A stretch of DNA of 64,000 bases from Hymenobacter swuensis DY53. GTDB taxonomy: Bacteria > Bacteroidota > Bacteroidia > Cytophagales > Hymenobacteraceae. Location of the stretch: NCBI RefSeq assembly GCF_000576555.1, contig NZ_CP007145.1, forward strand, positions 434,001-498,000. The letters are read 5' to 3'. The notes under the pieces were generated by a model, which saw nothing but the letters and a program-made list of their open reading frames with translations, was not told where the DNA came from and made no database searches. How positions within the stretch are numbered: the first letter of the stretch is position 1; every line of letters begins with the position of its first letter. Below, piece by piece: positions 34,565-42,419 of the stretch. Made by a program: the position numbers and the translations under genes.

Positions 34565-35053
34565 ATGAGCTACCAATGTGCCTGTTGCGGTAGGACACAC
34601 GAAGAATTGCCAGACATTGGCTCAGCAATGCCTTACATGATACACGACGTCTCGGAAGAGGAACGGCAGGACCGGGTTGTGCTGACGGCAGATATGTGCA
34701 TCTTGGATGACGAGCATTATTTCATTCGAGGAGTGCTGGAAATTCCGGTGCATGAGCAGGAGCAAACATTGGGCTTTGGCGTGTGGGTGAGTCAGAAAGC
34801 AGAGCATTTCCATGCTTATCGTGAGCAGCCTGACTCGACCGATATAGGGCCGTTTTTTGGCTGGTTCTGCACCGAAGTCAACGCATTTTCACCTACCATT
34901 CTGCTGAAGTCAAAAGCGCACTTCATCGGAAACGGGCAGCGTCCCAGTATTGAGTTGGAACCTACCGACCATCCGCTGGCCGTAGCGCAGCGGGAGGGCA
35001 TCAGTTTAGCCCGCGCTTGGGAAATCGTGCACGAGTACCTTCCGAAGGAATAA
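34565..35053 (+). CDS. DUF2199 family protein
   Basis: The 162-residue protein begins with a CACCGRTHEELP zinc-ribbon-like motif and continues with VVLTADMCILDDEHYFIRGVLEIPVHEQEQ and FGVWVSQKAEHF, ending in IELEPTDHPLAVAQREGISLARAWEI. This order is diagnostic of DUF2199, a widespread bacterial family of unknown function. No signal peptide is present. Its start is 5 nt after the plsY stop, so the two genes probably share a transcript. Its base composition is slightly more AT-rich than its neighbours. Confidence 0.9.
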   Translation: MSYQCACCGRTHEELPDIGSAMPYMIHDVSEEERQDRVVLTADMCILDDEHYFIRGVLEIPVHEQEQTLGFGVWVSQKAEHFHAYREQPDSTDIGPFFGWFCTEVNAFSPTILLKSKAHFIGNGQRPSIELEPTDHPLAVAQREGISLARAWEIVHEYLPKE

Positions 35054-35117
35054 GCTGCTTCTACCGCCGCGCCTTTCTACCTTTACCCCCGCATTTCCAA
35101 CCCCAAAACCACCCCGC

Positions 35118-36482
35118 ATGGCTTCCTACCTCGAGCAGAACCAGCAGCGTTTCCTCACCGAACTCATCGACTGGCTCCGTATTCCGTCGGTTTCCGCCGA
35201 CCCCAAGTTTCACGGCGACGTGCTCAAGGCCGCTGAGTACCTAAAGGCCCGCTTCCTGGAAGTAGGCCTGGAAAACGTGGAGCTGTGCCCCACGGCCGGC
35301 AACCCCATCGTGTACGGCGAGAAAATCATTGACCCCGCCCTGCCCACGGTGTTGGTGTACGGCCACTACGACGTGCAGCCCGCCGACCCCTACGAGCTGT
35401 GGGATTCGCCCCCGTTCGAGCCCGTTATCAAAGACGAGAAGATTTACGCCCGCGGCGCCTGCGACGACAAAGGCCAAGTGTATATGCACGTAAAAGCCCT
35501 GGAAGTAATGAACCAGGACGGCGGCCTGCCCTGCAACATCAAGGTAATGATTGAAGGCGAGGAGGAAATCGGCTCCAACAACCTCGGCATCTTTGTGCGT
35601 GCCAACAAGGAGAAGCTCAAGGCCGACGTTATCCTGATTTCCGACACTGGCATGCTGGCCAACGACGAGCCCAGCATCGAGGTAGGCCTGCGTGGGCTGA
35701 GCTACCACGAGGTGGAAGTAACCGGCCCCAACCGCGACCTGCACTCCGGCCTCTATGGTGGCGCGGTGGCCAACCCCATCAACGTGCTCTGCAAGATGAT
35801 TGCCAGCCTGCACGACGAGAACAACCACATTACCATCCCCGAGTTCTATAACAACGTGGCCGTCCTCACCGACGACGAGCGTGCCGAGCTGAACCGCGTG
35901 CCGCACTCCGACGACGAGTTCAAAAAGAGCATCGGCCTGCCCGACACCTACGGCGAGCAGGGCTACACTACCGTGGAGCGCATCGGCATCCGGCCCACCC
36001 TGGACGTGAACGGCATCTGGGGCGGCTACACCGGTGAGGGCGCCAAAACGGTTATTGCCTCCAAGGCCTACGCCAAAATTTCGATGCGCCTGGTGCCTAA
36101 CCAGACCTCGGAGGAAATTACCCAGCTGTTCCAGCAGCACTTCGAGCGGATTGCGCCCAGCGGCGTGACGGTGAAGGTGAAGCCCCACCACGGCGGCGAG
36201 CCGGTGGTAACCCCCACCGACTCGGTGGCCTACAAAGCGGCGGCCGACGCCATGGAAACCACCTTCGGTAAGCGCCCCATTCCTACGCGCGGCGGCGGTT
36301 CCATTCCCATCGTGGCCATGTTCAAGAGCGAGCTGGGCCTGGATACCGTGCTGCTCGGCTTCGGCCTGGACTCCGACGCCATCCACTCGCCCAATGAGCA
36401 CTACGGCGTATTCAACTTCCTGAAAGGCATCGAAACCATCCCGCACTTCTACCGCAACTACGCGGCGGCCGTGAAGGGCTAG
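35118..36482 (+). CDS. M20 family dipeptidase
   Basis: The 454-residue enzyme is a two-zinc metallopeptidase of the M20 dipeptidase group, cleaving dipeptides in the cytoplasm. Metal ligands are visible: His83 and Asp85 in YGHYDVQP, the bridging Asp116 in GACDDKGQ, Glu148/Glu149 in EGEEEIGS, Asp176 in ISDTGML and a C-terminal His in SDAIHSPNE. The lid domain runs from about 195 to 345. There is no signal peptide. It is preceded by a TACCTTTA element at 35078-35085, and a strong terminator follows. Confidence 0.93.
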   Translation: MASYLEQNQQRFLTELIDWLRIPSVSADPKFHGDVLKAAEYLKARFLEVGLENVELCPTAGNPIVYGEKIIDPALPTVLVYGHYDVQPADPYELWDSPPFEPVIKDEKIYARGACDDKGQVYMHVKALEVMNQDGGLPCNIKVMIEGEEEIGSNNLGIFVRANKEKLKADVILISDTGMLANDEPSIEVGLRGLSYHEVEVTGPNRDLHSGLYGGAVANPINVLCKMIASLHDENNHITIPEFYNNVAVLTDDERAELNRVPHSDDEFKKSIGLPDTYGEQGYTTVERIGIRPTLDVNGIWGGYTGEGAKTVIASKAYAKISMRLVPNQTSEEITQLFQQHFERIAPSGVTVKVKPHHGGEPVVTPTDSVAYKAAADAMETTFGKRPIPTRGGGSIPIVAMFKSELGLDTVLLGFGLDSDAIHSPNEHYGVFNFLKGIETIPHFYRNYAAAVKG

Positions 36483-36502
36483 GCAGCCATTTGCCCGTAT
36501 AT

Positions 36503-36541
36503 AAAAACGCCCGGCTACTACCACAGTAGCCGGGCGTTTTT
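36503..36541 (+). terminator. Terminator after the M20 dipeptidase gene
   Basis: AAAAACGCCCGGCTACT pairs with AGTAGCCGGGCGTTTTT over 17 bp around a 5-nt loop, ending in a T run on both strands. Confidence 0.9.
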
Positions 36542-36549
36542 GTGTGGAA

Positions 36550-36659
36550 CGGTGTAGAGACGCGACACTTCGCGTTTCCTCGTTGCTGACGTTGTTTGGT
36601 GAAACGGCGCGGCTCCAGCCGTTCAACGCGGAGACGCGAAGTGCCGCGTCTCTACACCG
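36550..36659. repeat. Composite intergenic inverted repeat (GGTGTAGAGACGCG family)
   Basis: CGGTGTAGAGACGCG near the left end pairs with CGCGTCTCTACACCG at the right end, with further CACTTCGCGT/ACGCGAAGTG pairing and a nested hairpin around GAAACGGCGCGGCTCC. It lies between convergent genes. Confidence 0.75.
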
Positions 36660-36681
36660 CTCCTGAATCAACGAGTCCCAC

Positions 36682-37278
36682 CTAATTCCCCTGGAACGAA
36701 TACGTCAGGTACAGCTGGAAGGCACTGTTGCGGATGTTGTTCTGCACCTCGGTGGTGCCCACCAGTACCGATTTTTCGATGTTCGTGATGCCGCCGTTGT
36801 AGCGCAGGCCCACGCCCAGGCCGGTTTTGCGCTGGTAGCCGAGGCCGAACAGGTAACCGGCATCCACGGTGTTGTAGCTAGGCTTCACATCAAGGCTCTG
36901 GTTGTCGGTTTTGCGGCGGGCGGCGACCAGAAAGCCCACCTGCGGGCCGGCTTCGAAGAATAGGCCATCCACGTTGACGTGGAAAACCAGCGGCACATCC
37001 ACGTAATCGAGGCGGGTGGTTACCTCGGGGGAGGAGGGGAGCTTGGCACCCTTGCGGGAGTAGATGACCTCCGGCTGAAAGGCAAACAGCTTCGAGAGGC
37101 CAATATTGGCGAAGCCGCCGGCCTGAAACCCGACGGCGTTCTTGTAGCTGTCGGCCTGCTCGCCCACGAAGTTGGAGAGCGTACCACCGGCCTTCAGCCC
37201 CAGGGATACGTTGCGCTGTGCCTGGGCGGCGCCGCTCAGGCCGGTGAGCAGCAACAGGGAGAAAAGAGCTTTCTTCAT
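36682..37278 (-). CDS. Outer-membrane beta-barrel (porin-family) protein A
   Basis: The 198-residue product has a signal peptide (MKKALFSLLLLTGLSGAAQAQ). The mature part opens with VSLGLKAGGTLSNFVG and has AVGFQAGGFANIGL, YVDVPLVFHVN, FEAGPQVGFLVAAR and GLGVGLRYNGG, which form the strand pattern of the OMP_b-brl family. It is one of three tandem paralogs and shares short segments such as FEAGPQ and the N-terminal LKxGG motif with the next one. The C-terminal YSFQGN ends in a strand. Function is unknown; it is probably an eight-stranded barrel in the outer membrane. Confidence 0.85.
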   Translation of the reverse strand: MKKALFSLLLLTGLSGAAQAQRNVSLGLKAGGTLSNFVGEQADSYKNAVGFQAGGFANIGLSKLFAFQPEVIYSRKGAKLPSSPEVTTRLDYVDVPLVFHVNVDGLFFEAGPQVGFLVAARRKTDNQSLDVKPSYNTVDAGYLFGLGYQRKTGLGVGLRYNGGITNIEKSVLVGTTEVQNNIRNSAFQLYLTYSFQGN

Positions 37279-37354
37279 GCGAAAAGGAAGGAAGAACGAA
37301 AAGAGAAACGGAGCGCGAAGCTACGCGCAAATGCCGTGGCAACTACGGAAACCC

Positions 37355-37391
37355 ACAAAAACGGCCTCCCTCCGAATGGAGAGAGGCCGCT
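37355..37391 (-). terminator. Terminator after barrel gene B
   Basis: GGCCTC and GAGGCC with inner CTCC/GGAG pairing form a hairpin followed, on the minus strand, by a T run. It lies downstream of the 37416-38084 gene. Confidence 0.75.
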
Positions 37392-37415
37392 GGATAAGCT
37401 GGTTAGAAGCCCGGC

Positions 37416-38084
37416 CTATTTGCCTGGCAGCAGGAAGCCCACCGACGCCTGAAACACCGAGTTGCGGGCGTTACGCACGTCGGCGTCGCCGGTGTAGCCG
37501 TCCTTGGCGAAGTCGGTGAACGAGCCGTTGTAGCGCAGACCCAGCATGAAGCCGTTGTCGGCCTGGTAGCCCAGCCCGGCCGCGTACCCGATTTCGTTGC
37601 GGTTCACGTTGTCGAGGTTAGCCACGCCCTGGCGCTGGAAGGCCGTGTTGCCATTGACGGACACGCTGGATTCATCCTTCACTTTCAGCAGGTAGCTGTA
37701 CTGCGGGCCGGCCTCAAAATAGGCACCACCGGCGCGTACTTTCAGCAGCACCGGCACATCAATGTAATTGTAGGTCCGGTCGCCGTCATACTTGTACTTG
37801 AGGCCGCCCACGGTAAACTCGTCGTCGGCGTAGGTAAAGCCTTTCTGCGAAAACAGCACCTCCGGCTGCACCGACAGGAAACCGTCATCCAGCAGGCCGA
37901 TGTTCAGCATAGCTCCGCCGTGAAAACCGAATTTGTTCTTGTACTGGTCCTCGTTCGTCAGATCACCCGAAATGTTAGAGAGGTTGCCGCCGCCTTTCAG
38001 GCCGAAGCGGATACCTTGCGCCTTCGATTCGGAAACGGCAACAGTGGCCAGCAGGGCCGCAGCGGCCAGTAGTGACTTTTTCAT
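37416..38084 (-). CDS. Outer-membrane beta-barrel (porin-family) protein B
   Basis: The 222-residue product has a signal peptide (MKKSLLAAAALLATVAVSESKAQ). The mature sequence has GIRFGLKGGGNLSNISGDL at the start, FGFHGGAMLNIGLLDDGFLSVQPEVLFSQKG, YNYIDVPVLLKVRAGGAYFEAGPQYSYLL and GLGYQADNGFMLGLRYNG, ending in VGFLLPGK. It aligns segment by segment with its two neighbours. Own terminator and intervening spacers suggest that each of the three genes is transcribed alone. The family is of unknown function in the outer membrane. Confidence 0.86.
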   Translation of the reverse strand: MKKSLLAAAALLATVAVSESKAQGIRFGLKGGGNLSNISGDLTNEDQYKNKFGFHGGAMLNIGLLDDGFLSVQPEVLFSQKGFTYADDEFTVGGLKYKYDGDRTYNYIDVPVLLKVRAGGAYFEAGPQYSYLLKVKDESSVSVNGNTAFQRQGVANLDNVNRNEIGYAAGLGYQADNGFMLGLRYNGSFTDFAKDGYTGDADVRNARNSVFQASVGFLLPGK

Positions 38085-38202
38085 GAGCGTAGCAGAAGTT
38101 AGGGGTGGTGAGGGAAAACAAAAAAGTTCACGGCCGGAGTACGAAAAGTGTGCCAGCCTGCTGCCTTAACGGCCGTAATCGGGTAAAGGCGTATACATCA
38201 GC

Positions 38203-38241
38203 TGAAAAAAATGGCTGCATCCCCGTAGGAAAGCAGCCATT
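38203..38241 (-). terminator. Terminator after barrel gene C
   Basis: On the minus strand AATGGCTGC pairs with GCAGCCATT and is followed by a run of T; it is downstream of the 38260-39003 gene. Confidence 0.75.
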
Positions 38242-38259
38242 CTGGGCATTCAAGTCCGG

Positions 38260-39003
38260 TTATTTGGTCGGAATCAGGTAGCCGAGCTGCAGGGTGAAGG
38301 CGTTGTTGAAGGCCTTCGGCTCGTTGTCCTGGTCTTTGGTATCAATGAGTGAGTTGAAGCCCCGGGCGTAACGCAAACCCAGGCTGATGCCGCCGTCGGT
38401 CATGTAGCCCACACCAGCCACGCCGCTGATGTCGAACTGAGCGAGGTCAGACTTGTAGGCGTCGTCGCGGCTGATACCGGTGTAGTCCAGAAAGGCACCG
38501 TTGTTCTCCACTTTGTCCTTGTCGCCGTTGGTGTACTTAGTGGTCGTCTGCGACTTATTCTTGGAGCCGAAGAGGTAGCTTACCTGCGGACCCAGCTCGA
38601 AGAACAAACCGCCAGCGTTGATTTTAGCCAACAGCGGTACATCCAAGTAGTGCAGCACGCGCTGCTGCTCCTGCTCTACCGACTTCACGTTAGCCGCCAG
38701 ATTCGTGGTTTGCTTAGTCTGAATTTCGTAGCCCTTGCGGTTATAGAGCAACTCGGGAGCAAAGGAGAAAAACCCGTCCGAAGACAGTGGGATGCTCACG
38801 CCCACGCCGGCGTTGTAGCCCAGCTTGTAGTCGCCCAGGTCGGTGCTATAGTTAGCGCCGGTAATCTGGCTCACGTTGTCGCCGGAAATGTTGGAGTAGG
38901 TACCGCCTACTTTCACCCCGATGCGGAAGCCGCCGGCATCCTGAGCGTTTACAACGGAAACGGAGGCAACGCCCAAAGCGGCCAGCAGTGCAAATTTTTT
39001 CAT
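38260..39003 (-). CDS. Outer-membrane beta-barrel (porin-family) protein C
   Basis: The 247-residue product has a signal peptide (MKKFALLAALGVASVSVVNAQ); the chosen ATG is at 39001-39003, since the open frame upstream has no signal character. The mature part has FRIGVKVGGTYSNISGD, LGYNAGVGVSIPLSSDGFFSFAPELLYNRKG, LDVPLLAKINAGGLFFELGPQVSYLFG and GISLGLRYARGF, with a longer charged loop (NKSQTTTKYTNGDKDKVENN) than its paralogs. It is the third of three tandem barrels and the probable oldest member of the array cannot be told. Function is unknown. Confidence 0.86.
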   Translation of the reverse strand: MKKFALLAALGVASVSVVNAQDAGGFRIGVKVGGTYSNISGDNVSQITGANYSTDLGDYKLGYNAGVGVSIPLSSDGFFSFAPELLYNRKGYEIQTKQTTNLAANVKSVEQEQQRVLHYLDVPLLAKINAGGLFFELGPQVSYLFGSKNKSQTTTKYTNGDKDKVENNGAFLDYTGISRDDAYKSDLAQFDISGVAGVGYMTDGGISLGLRYARGFNSLIDTKDQDNEPKAFNNAFTLQLGYLIPTK

Positions 39004-39277
39004 GACAATAGGGGGATTTGAACGCACAGATCAACAACCACTTCACCGACCACAACAGCCACGTTCCTCGTGGTTTTCAGGGGCTCATAGCGTAAAGCAG
39101 CACCGTAGGGTTGCAGCATAAATCATATTTTCTCTGGAATTCACCAAAACGTAACAGGCGCGTTTCCAACTAACTGCTACAGTGGCAGCGGGTTATCAAA
39201 CAAGATAAAACAGGTGGTTTCCGGGGGGCTACCAAGTTGATTTCGCTACTTTTGGCGTTCAGGCTTGCAGTTTTTTT

Positions 39278-40384
39278 ATGATGATTCGGTACGGATGGCT
39301 ACTGGCCGGACTGCTTTCCGGGACCGGCTGGAGTGGCCTGCGGGCACAGACTGCCCCAGTCGCGGCTCCGCTGGTACTGGGGGCCTACGCGCAGGGTGGC
39401 TTCATTCTGGCCCACACGCCTTCGGTGCAGCATCTGGCTGTGTCGCACCCCACGGGCCTGGAGCTGAACCTGCAGCGCCAGACCAACGGCGCGGCTCCCT
39501 GGCACGCCTGGTACAAGTACCCGAAAGTAGGGCTGGCGCTGGTGTATTACGATTATCACAATGCGCGGCTGGGCCGCTCCTACGCGGCCAGCGTGTACGT
39601 GAACAAATCATTCTGGCGCACCCGACGGCAGGAGTTCAACTTTCGACTGGGTACAGGCCTGGGCTACTTCCCGGTGCGTTTTGAGGCCGCAACCAACCAC
39701 AAAAATACCCTCATCGGCTCCCGGCTGAATGCCACGCTCCAGGCCCGCCTGGAGTATGACGTGGCCCTGACGGAACATCTGGGCCTGCTGTTAGGGCTTG
39801 GGCTGAACCACTATTCCAACGGGGCCACCACCAAACCCAACTTTGGTATAAACCTGCCTACCGTGCTCCTGGGCCTCAACTACCATCAGCAACGCCCACT
39901 GCAGCCGCTCAACACCAGCCCCACGCCAGAGCCCACCGATGTTGGGCGTAATTTTCTGAATATAAGCACTTCCGTGGGGTGGAAACAGCGCAACGAAACC
40001 GATAACCAGCACTACCTCGTCAACGCAGTGACCCTGGCCGTGGGCCGGCGCATAAACCGCAAAAGCAACTTGGTAGCCGGGCTGGAAGGCTTCCACGACC
40101 GGAGCCTGACCGCGCAACTCCGCGACACGGCCCGTACGAGCGACCAATTGCCCGACGTGAAAAAGGCCGGTGCTTACGTGGGCCACGAACTGCTGTTCGG
40201 GCGGTTGGCTTTTGTGTCGCACCTTGGGCTGTATTTCTACAATCCGTACAAATCCAACCGGTTTTACTACGAGCGGCTGGGCATTAAATACCATTTTACT
40301 GAGCGGGTATTCGGCAACATTGACCTGAAAGTACATGGTGGAGCCGCCGACGTAATTGAGTGGCGACTGGGGCTGAAGCTGTAA
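39278..40384 (+). CDS. PagL-like lipid A deacylase/acyloxyacyl hydrolase
   Basis: The 368-residue product has a signal peptide ending near GLRAQ. The beta-barrel pattern and the motif GLNHYSNGAT with His178 and Ser180 match the catalytic HxSN site of PagL, which removes an acyl chain from lipid A in the outer membrane. The conserved Glu of the triad cannot be placed with certainty. The protein is about twice the length of classic PagL; the region after about 220 adds further barrel-like strands (FLNISTSVGWKQ, NLVAGLEGFHD, GIKYHFTERVFGNIDLK), as in the longer Bacteroidota members annotated acyloxyacyl hydrolase. It stands alone on the plus strand. Confidence 0.72.
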   Translation: MMIRYGWLLAGLLSGTGWSGLRAQTAPVAAPLVLGAYAQGGFILAHTPSVQHLAVSHPTGLELNLQRQTNGAAPWHAWYKYPKVGLALVYYDYHNARLGRSYAASVYVNKSFWRTRRQEFNFRLGTGLGYFPVRFEAATNHKNTLIGSRLNATLQARLEYDVALTEHLGLLLGLGLNHYSNGATTKPNFGINLPTVLLGLNYHQQRPLQPLNTSPTPEPTDVGRNFLNISTSVGWKQRNETDNQHYLVNAVTLAVGRRINRKSNLVAGLEGFHDRSLTAQLRDTARTSDQLPDVKKAGAYVGHELLFGRLAFVSHLGLYFYNPYKSNRFYYERLGIKYHFTERVFGNIDLKVHGGAADVIEWRLGLKL

Positions 40385-40585
40385 GGCGGCACGGGTGGAA
40401 AACGTAGGTCAGGACGCGAGATGCTCCTTGCTGCATGACGTGTTGGCTGCATAATTGGACGCAGCTGAGCGGCGGTAAACGGCAGTTCAGGGGAGGAGTC
40501 CGACGCTTGGGTAACTCCGAATGGCAGTTGCTGCGCCGCCACGCCATCTTGCCTGCACAACTTCACCTTTCGCAACCTCACTGCT

Positions 40586-41236
40586 ATGGAGACCTTTCTG
40601 CTTCTGAACCGCTGGCTGCACATTGCGGCTGGTTTTACCGGCTTCTTCGTGGCTCCGGTGGCGCTTGTTGTGCGGAAAGGAGGGTCGGCCCACCGGTTCT
40701 GGGGGAAGGTGTTTTTCTATGCCATGCTGGTGGCGGGTACCACGGCTATTGCGTCGGCCAGCTTCAAAGGGCTGACGTTTTTGTTGCTCACGGGCGTGTT
40801 CAGCTTATATCTGGCGCAGTTCGGCTACCGCTCGTTGCGGCACAAGCGCATAGGCCAAGGCCAGCAGCCCGGCTTCTACGACTGGGCAAGCGCACTACTA
40901 GGCTTGGCGGTGTTTGCCGGTACGCTGGGCTATGGGCTGTGGGCGCGGCCCTTCAATGTGGTGATGGTGATCTTCGGAGCCATTGGCCTTATGACAACCG
41001 GGCGGCAGCTCTGGGCCTTCCGGCGGCCAGGGCCCTGGCCTGCCGGGCAATGGCTGCGCAACCACATTTCGGGCTTCATGGGCTCCTACATTGCGGCGGT
41101 ATCGGCGTTTTCCGCCACCAGCCTTAAGTTCATTCCGTTCCCGCTCAACTTCCTCTGGCCTACGTTGGTGCTGGTGCCCGTCCTCATATGGATGCAGCGC
41201 CGCCATGTGCCCAAAGGTGAAGCGGTGCAGTTATAA
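40586..41236 (+). CDS. DUF2306-like multi-spanning membrane protein
   Basis: The 216-residue product has about six hydrophobic segments. The N terminus NRWLHIAAGFTGFFVAPVALVVRKGGSAHRFWGKVFFYAM fits DUF2306-type proteins, with His residues in the first two helices and at the loop that could bind heme or metal. A further His lies in RNHISGFMGSYIAAVSAF. Function is unknown for the family. It is a single gene on the plus strand between the PagL-like gene and pyrD, with which it is convergent; a half-repeat (near 41264-41276) lies after its stop. Confidence 0.65.
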   Translation: METFLLLNRWLHIAAGFTGFFVAPVALVVRKGGSAHRFWGKVFFYAMLVAGTTAIASASFKGLTFLLLTGVFSLYLAQFGYRSLRHKRIGQGQQPGFYDWASALLGLAVFAGTLGYGLWARPFNVVMVIFGAIGLMTTGRQLWAFRRPGPWPAGQWLRNHISGFMGSYIAAVSAFSATSLKFIPFPLNFLWPTLVLVPVLIWMQRRHVPKGEAVQL

Positions 41237-41280
41237 AGTTGTCCTTCGGGTGCTTCGCGCAACTCGCAATGACAGCCGGA

Positions 41281-42315
41281 CTATTTCACCAGTTCGCCGT
41301 TGATACTTCGCACGAGGCCTGGGCCTTCGTAAATAAAACCGGTATAGAGCTGCAGCAGCACCGCGCCGGCTTCCAGCTTTTCACGGGCATCTTGAGCGGA
41401 AAAAATTCCGCCCACGCCGATGATAGGCAACTGGCCTCGGCTGCCCTTACTCAAGTAGCGGATTACCTCGGTGGCCCGCTGGCGCAGGGGCTTGCCACTG
41501 AGCCCCCCGGCTCCCAGCGCGGCTACCTGGGTTTCGGGGGTGGAAAGACCGGCCCGACTGATGGTGGTGTTGGTCGCAACCAGGCCATTGAGGTTGGTTT
41601 CGCGGGCGATGAGTAGGATATCATCAAGCTGCGAATCGGTGAGGTCGGGCGCAATTTTGAGCAATAGCGGCCGGGGAGCCGGTAATGCTTGGTTGCGTTC
41701 CTGCACCTGCTGCAACAGCTGAATCAGCGGCTCCCGCTCCTGCAGCTGCCGCAGGCCCGGCGTGTTCGGCGACGATACATTCACCACGAAATAATCCACC
41801 ACCTCATGCAGGGCCTCCACGCAGGCCACGTAATCGTGCGCAGCCAGCTCGTTGGGCGTATCCTTATTCTTGCCGATGTTGCCCCCGATAATTAGGTCTT
41901 GGTTGCGGCGTTGGCGCAGGCGGGTGGCGGCAGCCTCGGCTCCAAGGTTATTAAAGCCCATCCGGTTCACCAGCGCCTTATCCTGTGGCAGCCGGAACAG
42001 GCGTGGAACCGGGTTACCGGGCTGGGGCCGGGGCGTCACGGTGCCAATTTCCACAAAACCGAAGCCCAGCGCGCCCAGCTCGTCGGTCAGCTCGGCGTTC
42101 TTATCGAAGCCGGCCGCCAGCCCTACCGGGTTGCGGAACCGCAGCCCCAGCACGTCGCGCTCCAGGTTGGGGTGCTGAAAATCGTAAAGCCCCCGCAACA
42201 CCGCCGCCGCCCCCGGCAGCCGGTAGGCCCGCTTCAGGTTGTCAAATACCAGATGATGAGCCTTCTCCGCATCCAGGCGAAAAAGCAGGGGCTTAACCAG
42301 CGAGTCGTATATCAC
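41281..42315 (-). CDS. pyrD: Dihydroorotate dehydrogenase (quinone)
   Basis: The 344-residue enzyme oxidises dihydroorotate to orotate in pyrimidine synthesis and passes electrons to quinone at the inner membrane. It is class 2: an N-terminal helical membrane-contact part (about 1-45, FRLDAEKAHHLVFDNLKRA) precedes the barrel. FMN and substrate sites appear in GLAAGFDKN, VNRMGFNN, NVSSPNTPGLR with the catalytic Ser, KIAPDLT, TNTT and GVGGI. The start codon is GTG at 42313-42315. A TACTTTTG -7 element (42320-42327) ends 4 nt before it, so the mRNA may have no leader. A repeat lies upstream. Confidence 0.95.
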   Translation of the reverse strand: MIYDSLVKPLLFRLDAEKAHHLVFDNLKRAYRLPGAAAVLRGLYDFQHPNLERDVLGLRFRNPVGLAAGFDKNAELTDELGALGFGFVEIGTVTPRPQPGNPVPRLFRLPQDKALVNRMGFNNLGAEAAATRLRQRRNQDLIIGGNIGKNKDTPNELAAHDYVACVEALHEVVDYFVVNVSSPNTPGLRQLQEREPLIQLLQQVQERNQALPAPRPLLLKIAPDLTDSQLDDILLIARETNLNGLVATNTTISRAGLSTPETQVAALGAGGLSGKPLRQRATEVIRYLSKGSRGQLPIIGVGGIFSAQDAREKLEAGAVLLQLYTGFIYEGPGLVRSINGELVK

Positions 42316-42319
42316 GCCG

Positions 42320-42327
42320 CAAAAGTA
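42320..42327 (-). promoter_or_regulatory. -7 promoter element of pyrD (TACTTTTG)
   Basis: The minus strand reads TACTTTTG, a match to TAnnTTTG, with only 4 nt before the GTG start codon. The expected transcription start therefore falls at or next to the start codon. Confidence 0.55.
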
Positions 42328-42329
42328 AC

Positions 42330-42418
42330 GGTGATTTGGTGAGTTGGTGATTTAGCGCGTTTACTGCTTGCGCGGTGCAAAAGATAAACGCGCTAAGTCA
42401 CCAACTCACTAAATCACC
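42330..42418. repeat. Inverted repeat with GTGATTTGGTGAGTTGGTGA units
   Basis: Arms at 42330-42363 and 42385-42418 (34 nt) pair with two mismatches. The sequence is built of near-heptameric GGTGA-type units. It fills the space between the pyrD promoter and the yifB stop, and it should form a strong hairpin at the end of the yifB mRNA. Related GGTGAGTT-like units occur at 18762 and 51848. Confidence 0.8.
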
Positions 42419-42419
42419 A

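Noticed and set aside
35241..36671. A 476-codon minus-strand frame across the M20 dipeptidase gene
   Set aside because: The plus-strand protein has all metal-ligand motifs; the antisense frame has low-complexity Val/Gly/His sequence and no recognisable domain.
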